Part shown: in pieces, positions 6,990 to 12,473 of the stretch
Numbering within the stretch: position 1 is the stretch's first letter
Layout of the letters: the number at the start of each line of letters is the position of its first letter
Assembly: GCA_937934465.1 (NCBI GenBank)
Contig: CALGZO010000184.1
Span: 1-12,473 of the forward strand
Direction of reading: 5' to 3'
Origin: an uncultured Fimbriimonadales bacterium
Lineage (GTDB): Bacteria; Armatimonadota; Fimbriimonadia; Fimbriimonadales; GBS-DC
Length of the DNA: 12,473 bases
Notes under the pieces: generated by a model
What the model was told of the DNA's origin: nothing
Seen by the model: only the letters and a program-made list of their open reading frames with translations
Databases searched by the model: none
Made by a program: the position numbers and the translations under genes

Positions 6990-7616
6990 ATGCAACAGGA
7001 GCCGATTATCCGTATCACTGAGCGTCCGAAGCCGCCGCGCCCAGAGGAGCTGAACCTGCGCTTCTCGGAACGCGCGGTCAAAGAGTTAGAAGCGTTGCTT
7101 ACGCACTATCCTGACAAGAAGTCCGCAATGTTGCCCGCCCTGTGGATTGCGCAGCGCGAGTACGGCGGACAACTCACCTCCGACGCCATCGCCGAAGTCG
7201 CCTACCGACTCCAACGCTCCTACGCCGAGGTGGAGGGCGTAGCGACCTTCTACACGATGTATAACAAGACCCCTGTCGGCAAGTATATGCTGGAGGTCTG
7301 CACGAACCTGACCTGCATGATTTGCGGCGCGTATCGGATTTTAGAGCATCTGGAGCAGCGGCTGGGGATTCGGTTGGGCGAGACGACGCCCGACGGCATG
7401 TTCACCCTTGCGGAAGTGGAGTGCCTCAACAACTGTGGCGACGCGCCCGTGATGCAGGTCGGCGACATCTACTGCCGACGGCTCACCCCCGAAGCCATCG
7501 ATGCGCTACTGGAGCAGCTGCGCAACAGCGATGAGCATACGGTAGTGCAACTCGCCGACGCCGAGGTGCAACTCCACCTCAGCGAGCAGGAACGGCGCGC
7601 CGCCGAGAACGCTTAG
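6990..7616 (+). CDS. nuoE: NuoE-like [2Fe-2S] subunit of NADH:quinone oxidoreductase
   Basis: A 208-aa protein of the thioredoxin-like 24-kDa family, which carries cluster N1a beside the NADH-binding NuoF subunit of respiratory complex I. Related proteins serve in NAD-dependent hydrogenases and formate dehydrogenases. The helical N-terminal part (about residues 25-95) contains YPDKKSAMLPALWIAQREYG and VEGVATFYTMY, typical of NuoE. The thioredoxin-like domain supplies the four ligands: C104-x4-C109 and C145-x3-C149 in CLNNCGDAP. The start at 6990 has no Shine-Dalgarno but lies right after a TATAAT box. No nuoF follows, which is unusual because nuoE and nuoF are normally adjacent. The C-terminal 30 residues, after the conserved domain, are charged and not recognised. 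Confidence 0.92.
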   Translation: MQQEPIIRITERPKPPRPEELNLRFSERAVKELEALLTHYPDKKSAMLPALWIAQREYGGQLTSDAIAEVAYRLQRSYAEVEGVATFYTMYNKTPVGKYMLEVCTNLTCMICGAYRILEHLEQRLGIRLGETTPDGMFTLAEVECLNNCGDAPVMQVGDIYCRRLTPEAIDALLEQLRNSDEHTVVQLADAEVQLHLSEQERRAAENA

Positions 7617-7630
7617 ATACCCTCTCTGTA

Positions 7631-7646
7631 GCAAAGGAGCCTTTGC
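7631..7646 (+). promoter_or_regulatory. Hairpin sequestering the Shine-Dalgarno of the DUF1992 gene
   Basis: GCAAAG (7631-7636) and CTTTGC (7641-7646) form a perfect 6-bp stem with loop GAGC, and on paper G7637 and C7640 could extend it. The Shine-Dalgarno AAAGGAG (7633-7639) lies in the stem and loop, and the ATG begins two bases after the stem. In the transcript this could limit ribosome access. There is no T-run, so a terminator is less likely. Confidence 0.5.
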
Positions 7647-7648
7647 CG

Positions 7649-8140
7649 ATGCGCGAGTCGGGCTTCGACATCCAGCGAGTGATAGAGCTCATCGCCGACC
7701 GCAAGATAGAGGAGGCGATGCAGGAGGGCAAGTTCGACGATTTGCCGGGCAAGGGCAAGCCGTTGCCGTTGGATGAGGAGTGGTTCGCGCCGCCGGAGCT
7801 GCGCCCTGCCATCCGCTTGCTCAAAAGCGCGGGCGTGCTACCCGATTGGCTGGAGCGCGCCCGCGAGATTGAACGCCTACGCGAGGACGCCCAACGCCTC
7901 TGGTATATCGCCGAGCGCGAGTATCCCCAAGCCCAGCAGCTCAGCGCGGAGCGGTTCCACGCCTGGCGCGACGCGAGCTGGCAGGGGATTCTCGCCGTTA
8001 TGCAGCGCGTGAACAGCCTCATCTTAGCCTACAACTGCACTGCGCCCGCACACGCGCACCCGCAAATCCCATTCCAACTCGAAGCGGAACGCGCACGCTT
8101 CTACGACACATTCGCTCCCAACCCACCCGACGCCGAGTGA
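7649..8140 (+). CDS. DUF1992 (DnaJC28 conserved domain) protein
   Basis: A 163-aa protein, probably cytosolic. It contains the DUF1992 signature near the N-terminus: a helix ending in IEEAMQEGKFDDLPGKGKPL, then the acidic LDEEW and the LLKSAGVLPDWLERAREIE region. The domain is named after the human DnaJ homologue subfamily C member 28, but there is no J-domain here and the bacterial function is unknown. The C-terminal half is helical and rich in Arg and Glu. The ATG at 7649 was chosen because AAAGGAG lies 9 nt upstream; a TTG at 7643 in the same frame would leave only 3 nt. The gene follows the nuoE-like gene by 32 bp and may be co-transcribed with it, with the small hairpin at 7631-7646 between them. 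Confidence 0.88.
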   Translation: MRESGFDIQRVIELIADRKIEEAMQEGKFDDLPGKGKPLPLDEEWFAPPELRPAIRLLKSAGVLPDWLERAREIERLREDAQRLWYIAEREYPQAQQLSAERFHAWRDASWQGILAVMQRVNSLILAYNCTAPAHAHPQIPFQLEAERARFYDTFAPNPPDAE

Positions 8141-8275
8141 ACCGAGCGATTCCGCGCCTCGCCCCCACAAAGAGGTTCTGCCGATTGCAGGGATAATCCG
8201 CAATTTCGCCTGCATACCAGCAGGAATATCAGTGTTCGCCACGAAGTTAAAGCATGTTCTGAAGGGAGTCTTACT
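8141..8275 (+). promoter_or_regulatory. Leader region of the cas operon with two small hairpins
   Basis: This is the 135-bp gap before cas10. ATTGC (8184-8188) pairs with GCAAT (8200-8204), and GGA/TCC continues the stem around a TAA loop with a 2-nt bulge. CCTGC (8209-8213) pairs with GCAGG (8220-8224) around a 6-nt loop. Downstream the sequence is less GC-rich and ends in the cas10 Shine-Dalgarno AGGGAG (8263-8268). No clear two-box promoter is seen; GATAAT at 8192-8197 is the best -10 candidate. The cas operon promoter must lie here or upstream of the DUF1992 gene. Confidence 0.4.
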
Positions 8276-10564
8276 ATGACCGAGTGGCTCGATCGGTTCA
8301 CAGGACATCGATATCGGCTCAGCGACGAGCAACTTCGCCAGATTCGCGATAGCTTGGCAAAGGAGCTGGCGCAGCAAGTCGGAGCAGGGGCTGCCGCCGA
8401 CGCCGCGAACCGTGTAGCAGAGTTCTGGTCCACGACCTACTACGAGCGCGTGTTCCCGCTGCGTTTTGGGCGTGAGTCAGCAGGCGATATATTCGCGAAG
8501 GGCGCGCCGCTGGTGTATGAGGACGGCGGTAGCGTGCCCGCGCAGGCGGCGTGGCGCACGGAGTTCCTGCACGCGATGCGCTACCCGCCGATTTTGCCCG
8601 CCGAGACGCAATCCGACCTCAACGCGCCCGCCCTGCTAATCGCCGACCACCACTTGGCGACCGCCGCGCTGCTTAATGTGTGCCTGCGTCGGCTGGGGGT
8701 AGACGACGAAACCCTCCACCAAGCTCGGCTGGGCGCGCTGCTGCACGAGCTGGTGGATTTACCCGACATCCAGAACGCACTCAGCAGACACCCCATCGCA
8801 CTGGGGCTGGCGAACTATCTCAAAGGCGCAAGCGACGCCCTGCCCGACGCTCTTCAGCCCCATCAGAGCCTCATCGAGGCGATACACGCAGGCGATTCAA
8901 CCCGCGCGCCCGACGACGCCGCGTTTTGCATCGTCAGCTTGGCGGCGCAGCGCATCAAGCAGTATGTATTCGAGACATCTGGCTTGCCCGAGATCCGCGG
9001 CGCGTCGCAACTGCTCGACAAGGTTGTCGATGAGATGGCGCGGCAGGTCGCCGAGCAGGTAGGGAGCGAATGCGTGCTGCAGAGTGTGGCGTCGACGCTA
9101 ATCTTTCTCGCGCCTGAGCCTGCCGACTGGGTGGAGCAGCTCAAACGCGCTTTTTACGAAGAGACGCTCACGGCGTTTTGCGCGTCGGCGGCGCATGAGG
9201 TCTCGCTGCGCGACTTTCTGGGCGACTACGGCGCGTGCATGCGCGACTTTTTCGCGGCGATGGACGCCGACCGCTATCGCGCCGAGCTGCCCGTGTGGGA
9301 GTGCCTCCCGTTCGAGGCGCGCTGCGCATTCTGCAGGCGTCGCGCGGCGATTGTCCTCCAGCAAGTGCGCAACAACGACTACTTACTCTCGTGCGAAGCG
9401 TGTCAGCGCAAGCACAAGGCAGGCGACGCCAACGAACGACGCGAGCTGGGCCTCCGCCCCCTTATTGACGCGGGCATCTTGGAACGCCGAAACCCGCAGC
9501 AATCGCTGAAAGAACGGTTTCGCAGATACTTCAAATCCCTCGCGCCTAAACAGTCGCTTTGGCGGCAAATATTCTCTGGCACTTTGGACGAACTGGTTCC
9601 CGAAACCGACGCCCGCGAAGCCAAAAAACAGGTTGCGTTTATCTACGGCGACGGGAGCAACTTCGGGCAGATTACGCGCAACCTCGACTCGCTGGGCGCG
9701 AGCCTGCAGTGGACGCGCCGCGCCGAGCTGGTGAACCGCGCAGCGATTGCGCTCGCGCTGAGCCAATCTATGCACGACGCGCTCACGCCCAAAGTCAATC
9801 TCCAGCGCATGCCCTACGAAATCTTGGTCGTGGGCGGCGACGACTTCAGCCTGTTCACATGGAGCCGACTTGCCCTGCGCTTTTGCCAGCAGTTTCTGGA
9901 GCTGACCGACTTGGAATATGAGAAAGGCAATCAGCAGGAATGCATCGTGGGCGAGACGCCCATCTGCTACGGCGTTGGCTGCCTCATCAGCGACGAGAAA
10001 GCCCCCGTGTCGCGCGTTGTCCCGTTCACCGAGAGCTACCTGCTCAAGTACGCCAAGCGCGGGGTGAAAGCGCACGAGCGCGGAACCATAGCCTTCCTCT
10101 TCACCACGAACGCCGACCAAATCCCCAGCGATTACAAAGCGCACCTGCTGCGCAACTACCGTCGGGAAGGGCGTCCGAGCAAGGGACAGACGCAACCCGT
10201 GCCCATCTACCTCACGATGCAGCCGCTGACCGCGCCTGAACTCGATGCGTTCCTGCAGTGCGCAACCGCCATCCAGAGCGACTTGGGTAGCCTGCAGCGC
10301 CTCGCCGAGCCGTTCGTGCGCCAGCCTATCGAAGCCGCGCTGCTCCACTTCGTGTACCAGCGAGCGCGCGCCGAGAAGTCGTCCGACGCGAACGCCTTCT
10401 TCGAACGCATCTTGAAACTTTCAGCCACGAACCGCGCAGGCGCGCCCGTCAGTCTGTTCCCTGCACAGACGCTGCATCGGATAACGCCTGAAAGCGACCA
10501 GCGGACCCAAGCCCTGTTCGCGCCGATTTTAGACCTCTTGGAGATGGTCAAGAGCCTGCGCTGA
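8276..10564 (+). CDS. cas10: Type III CRISPR Cas10 (cyclic oligoadenylate synthase subunit)
   Basis: A 762-aa large subunit of a type III effector complex. The second palm domain is clear: YGDGSNFG (457-464) with Asp459, then LVVGGDDFSLF (517-527), where GGDD is 520-523, then GVGCLISDEKAP (566-577) and ESYLLKYAKR (586-595), a conserved Cas10 segment. These residues are the ones that make cyclic oligoadenylate in active Cas10. A zinc finger of C350/C353 and C373/C376 precedes it. SGLPEIRGASQLLDK (235-249) is the Cas10 first-palm signature. The N-terminal region resembles an HD domain (DHH at 124-126, LLHELVDLP at 155-163), but the HD pair is HE (157-158), so DNase activity is doubtful. The alpha-helical C-terminal domain fills about 650-762. 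The ATG has AGGGAG 7 nt upstream. The exact subgroup, III-D rather than III-A or III-B, rests on the neighbours. Confidence 0.93.
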   Translation: MTEWLDRFTGHRYRLSDEQLRQIRDSLAKELAQQVGAGAAADAANRVAEFWSTTYYERVFPLRFGRESAGDIFAKGAPLVYEDGGSVPAQAAWRTEFLHAMRYPPILPAETQSDLNAPALLIADHHLATAALLNVCLRRLGVDDETLHQARLGALLHELVDLPDIQNALSRHPIALGLANYLKGASDALPDALQPHQSLIEAIHAGDSTRAPDDAAFCIVSLAAQRIKQYVFETSGLPEIRGASQLLDKVVDEMARQVAEQVGSECVLQSVASTLIFLAPEPADWVEQLKRAFYEETLTAFCASAAHEVSLRDFLGDYGACMRDFFAAMDADRYRAELPVWECLPFEARCAFCRRRAAIVLQQVRNNDYLLSCEACQRKHKAGDANERRELGLRPLIDAGILERRNPQQSLKERFRRYFKSLAPKQSLWRQIFSGTLDELVPETDAREAKKQVAFIYGDGSNFGQITRNLDSLGASLQWTRRAELVNRAAIALALSQSMHDALTPKVNLQRMPYEILVVGGDDFSLFTWSRLALRFCQQFLELTDLEYEKGNQQECIVGETPICYGVGCLISDEKAPVSRVVPFTESYLLKYAKRGVKAHERGTIAFLFTTNADQIPSDYKAHLLRNYRREGRPSKGQTQPVPIYLTMQPLTAPELDAFLQCATAIQSDLGSLQRLAEPFVRQPIEAALLHFVYQRARAEKSSDANAFFERILKLSATNRAGAPVSLFPAQTLHRITPESDQRTQALFAPILDLLEMVKSLR

Positions 10565-10577
10565 AGGAGATGAGAGC

Positions 10578-11249
10578 ATGAGCCAGCTGATACCGTTCGA
10601 GATGGAAGTGCGTGTGGAGTTAGTGAGCGATTTGCACATCGCGGGCGTGGGGCGCACCGCCGCGCTGGTAGACCGCTGTATTGAGCTCGATGCGCAGGGG
10701 CGCGCCTACATCCCCTCTACCGCGTTCAAGGGGCGCGTGCGGGCGCACTACGAGCGGCTAATGCGCGCGCTGGGCTACGATATGAAAGTTTGCAAGCCGC
10801 CCGCGCCCCAAAATATGTGCCACAACCCTGCGAAACTCTGCCCCGCGTGTGCGCTGTTCGGCGCGCCCGTGCAACAGAGCCGCGTGGAGTTCACTCACCT
10901 GACGCCTGTCGAGGAGAAGGCGGAGCCGACCACGCGCATCGGCGTCGGCGTGAGCCGTCAACTCAACACGGTGGAGCAGGGCAGGCTCTTCTTCTACGAA
11001 GCCGCGCCCTCCGCCCACTACAAAACCTTCACGGGCGTTGTGCGCGGCTGGGCGACGGAGACCGAACTCACGCACCTCATCGCCGCGATGCGCCTGATTA
11101 CCCACTTCGGCGGGCAGAAAGCGCGCGGGCTGGGGCGCGCCCGAGTGCAAGTCCAGCAGGTCTGGCTCCAGCAAAACGGCGCATGGAACGCCCACGACCC
11201 GCAAACCCTGCTCCAACACCTGAAGGAGGCGTCGCATGAAACGCTATAA
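10578..11249 (+). CDS. csm3: Csm3-type Cas7 backbone subunit (RAMP superfamily)
   Basis: A 223-aa RAMP protein of Csm3 type. Multiple copies form the backbone of type III complexes along the crRNA, and each copy can cut the bound target RNA. Visible features are DLHIAGVG (18-25), Asp32 in LVDRCIELD, YIPSTAFKGRVRA (44-56), CPACALFGAP (88-97), TRIGVGVSRQLNTVEQGRLFF (119-139) and the glycine-rich loop GGQKARGLGRARV (178-190). By eye, Asp32 aligns with the catalytic Asp of known Csm3 proteins, suggesting active RNA cleavage. C72, C81, C88 and C91 form a likely zinc site inserted before the GAP motif. The start has AAGGAGA 7 nt upstream, part of which overlaps the cas10 stop. The last 14 nt overlap csx10, so the two are probably translationally coupled. 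Confidence 0.92.
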   Translation: MSQLIPFEMEVRVELVSDLHIAGVGRTAALVDRCIELDAQGRAYIPSTAFKGRVRAHYERLMRALGYDMKVCKPPAPQNMCHNPAKLCPACALFGAPVQQSRVEFTHLTPVEEKAEPTTRIGVGVSRQLNTVEQGRLFFYEAAPSAHYKTFTGVVRGWATETELTHLIAAMRLITHFGGQKARGLGRARVQVQQVWLQQNGAWNAHDPQTLLQHLKEASHETL

Positions 11250-12381
11250 ACTCACGCTCACGGCGCAGTCGCCTGTCGCGATTGGCGAGTGGATGACCAC
11301 GCGCAGCAATGTGCGTGAGAGCATGGACTATGTTCCGGGCGGCGTGTTGCGCGGCGCGCTGGCGCAGCTGATACTGGAGCGATTGGGCAATCACAACACC
11401 AGCCAGCGCGCGCTCGGCGGCGGCACGACGGCTCTTCAGCAGGCGTTCAATGCCGTGTTCGGCAAGGACGGAGCGCAGTTCCGCTTCCTCACCCCGTTCA
11501 ATGAGGGCTGGATACCTGCGCCTGCCACCGCGCTGTTCAATAAACAGCGCGACAAGTACCTTTACGATACGCTCTTCGCGCTTATCAAGGGCAAGCCTTA
11601 TGAGATGCAGTGCCCCGAAACGGGCGACCGATTGGAGCGCGGGCGCGGCTATCTCGTGCGCGATGAGGCAAGCGGGTGGCGCAAGGCGAAAATGCCCTCC
11701 AAGACCACCTATGTGCGCGTGGGGCTGAACCGCGCAACCGAAGCCGCCGAAGGAGGCGTGCTGTACGCCATCGAGGCGGTCGATGCGCCCATCGTGTTCA
11801 CAGGCGAAGTGCTTCTGCCCACCCCCGCGTGCGAGCAAGCGTTTCAGCAGATTCTGGACGCGCTTTGCTGGCGCGATGGGCAGATTCGCCTGAGAGTCGG
11901 CTCTGCACGCTCGCGCGGCTTCGGCGAGGTGGAACTGAAATGCGAGGATGCGCAGCCCGAGCCCAGCGCGATACCTCTGGACCAGTTCGAGAAGCAAGGC
12001 ATGCATATCTTCACCCTGCTCACGCGCACGCCCGCGATAGTCTACGACGCTTGCGGTCAGCCCGCCGCGACGCTGACGCCCGACATCCTGCGCAACTACC
12101 TACCCGACTTGCCCAGCAGCGTGCAGCTTCACGAGGGGGCAACCCGCGTCGAGCGCGAGCTGGTCAGCGGCTGGTCGGGCGCGTGGGGGATGCCCAAACC
12201 CGTGCAGCAGGCTATCGCGCCCGGCAGCGTGTTCACCTACACCTACGATGCTTCCGAACGCAACGCGGTGGAGCAGTGCCTCCAGCAGCTTGCCGTTCAA
12301 GGCGTCGGCGAACGCACTGCCGAAGGCTACGGGCAGTTCGCCGTCTGCTCCAGCTACCACTTAGAGCACGACATTACATAG
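11236..12381 (+). CDS. csx10: CRISPR-associated RAMP protein Csx10 (Cas5-like subunit)
   Basis: A 381-aa RAMP-superfamily protein most like Csx10, the type III-D subunit thought to take the Cas5 position holding the crRNA 5' end. The start MKRYKLTLTAQSPVAIGEW followed by ESMDYVPGGVLRGALAQLIL (28-47) has the family pattern 'T-A-x-x-P-x-x-I-G ... Y-x-P-G-x-x-x-R-G-A-x-A'. Two glycine-rich loops, VGSARSRGFGEVEL (221-234) and GVGERTAEGYGQFAV (356-370), mark two ferredoxin-like RAMP domains. AAGGAGG lies about 7 nt before the ATG, inside the preceding csm3-type gene, which it overlaps by 14 nt. It could instead be another Cas5 or Cas7 variant, but the N-terminus argues for Csx10. The stop codon is followed at once by a -10 box for the next gene. 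Confidence 0.85.
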   Translation: MKRYKLTLTAQSPVAIGEWMTTRSNVRESMDYVPGGVLRGALAQLILERLGNHNTSQRALGGGTTALQQAFNAVFGKDGAQFRFLTPFNEGWIPAPATALFNKQRDKYLYDTLFALIKGKPYEMQCPETGDRLERGRGYLVRDEASGWRKAKMPSKTTYVRVGLNRATEAAEGGVLYAIEAVDAPIVFTGEVLLPTPACEQAFQQILDALCWRDGQIRLRVGSARSRGFGEVELKCEDAQPEPSAIPLDQFEKQGMHIFTLLTRTPAIVYDACGQPAATLTPDILRNYLPDLPSSVQLHEGATRVERELVSGWSGAWGMPKPVQQAIAPGSVFTYTYDASERNAVEQCLQQLAVQGVGERTAEGYGQFAVCSSYHLEHDIT

Positions 12382-12387
12382 TATAAT
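12382..12387 (+). promoter_or_regulatory. -10 box (TATAAT) of the gene starting at 12411
   Basis: A perfect TATAAT begins at the base after the csx10 stop codon, 23 nt before the next ATG. It lies inside AGTAT-A-ATACT (12380-12390), a short dyad. No convincing -35 box is seen; 12359-12364 reads ACTTAG. A start near 12394-12396 would place AGGGAGG (12396-12402) at the very 5' end of the transcript. Confidence 0.45.
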
Positions 12388-12410
12388 ACTCACACAGGGA
12401 GGCAATCACT

Positions 12411-12473
12411 ATGAGTACGACGACACAGAACCCGGTGGCACTGGGCGAGTTAGTGCGCAAAGCGGAGGAGATT
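12411..12473 (+). CDS. Partial CDS, start of next gene in the cas locus
   Basis: Only the first 21 codons are inside the window: MSTTTQNPVALGELVRKAEEI. AGGGAGG lies 8 nt before the ATG, so the start is well supported. The N-terminus is polar and then helical. It is too short to recognise; its place after csx10 suggests another effector subunit (for example a small subunit, another Cas7 or a Csx19-like protein) or an accessory protein. This is position-based inference only. Confidence 0.75.
   Translation, partial: MSTTTQNPVALGELVRKAEEI

Larger units (their letters stand above)
8276..12473 (+). other. Type III (probably III-D) CRISPR effector locus, left part
   Basis: cas10, a csm3-type cas7 and csx10 are consecutive on one strand. 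The spacings are 13 nt (with the Shine-Dalgarno touching the cas10 stop) and a 14-nt overlap. Csx10 as the Cas5-like subunit is the usual marker of subtype III-D. A further gene starts at 12411 and runs off the window. No repeats of CRISPR type, no cas1, cas2 or cas6, and no CARF-domain effector are present here. Confidence 0.8.

Noticed and set aside
9383..10348. 321-codon minus-strand open frame opposite cas10
   Set aside because: It covers the GGDD palm region of cas10 on the coding strand, where the gene is certain; the antisense product shows no recognisable domain.
11098..12006. 302-codon minus-strand open frame opposite csx10
   Set aside because: It is antisense to RAMP motifs of csm3-type and csx10 genes and has no start signal or domain of its own.

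Overview
The window looks like bacterial chromosome of high GC content, densely packed and organised as short operons with 4-nt stop/start overlaps or gaps of a few bases. The housekeeping genes (RNA polymerase omega, DnaJ, NuoE-type [2Fe-2S] subunit) are bacterial. Several strong -10 boxes lie only 8 to 9 nt before a start codon with no Shine-Dalgarno, so leaderless mRNAs are likely. Combined with the type III CRISPR genes, this would suit an environmental, perhaps thermophilic lineage such as Armatimonadota or Chloroflexota. That placement is a guess; no rRNA or other marker is present.

Layout: (1) Bases 1-342 are a MITE-like element. Two arms of about 70 bp (54 bp perfectly matched) in inverted orientation flank about 200 bp that contains nested GC-rich hairpins. 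Each arm carries an outward-facing sigma70-like promoter. (2) Bases 440-2850 (+) are a tight operon: rpoZ, dnaJ and a PfkB-family sugar kinase. The right-arm promoter of the element points straight into it. (3) Bases 2822-6950 (-) are a convergent envelope operon, read right to left: exported TPR-repeat protein, DUF2993/LmeA-like lipid-binding protein, YihY/BrkB-family membrane protein. (4) Bases 6951-6989 are a 39-bp divergent promoter that apparently gives leaderless transcripts both ways. (5) Bases 6990-8140 (+) are a nuoE-like gene without nuoF beside it, and a DUF1992 (DnaJC28-type) gene whose Shine-Dalgarno lies inside a small hairpin. (6) Bases 8276-12473 (+) are the left part of a type III CRISPR effector locus, most like subtype III-D: cas10, a csm3-type cas7 and csx10 (cas5-like), then the first 21 codons of another gene with its own -10 box. 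The window ends inside that gene.

The CRISPR block is the main biological system. Cas10 keeps the polymerase residues (YGDG and GGDD) expected for cyclic oligoadenylate synthesis, but its HD-nuclease motif looks degenerate (HE instead of HD). The Cas7 keeps the aspartate that aligns with the RNA-cleaving Asp of Csm3. The inferred mode is target-RNA cleavage plus second-messenger signalling, without Cas10 DNase activity. No CRISPR array, Cas1/2, Cas6 or cOA-responsive effector is visible; these would have to lie to the right or elsewhere.
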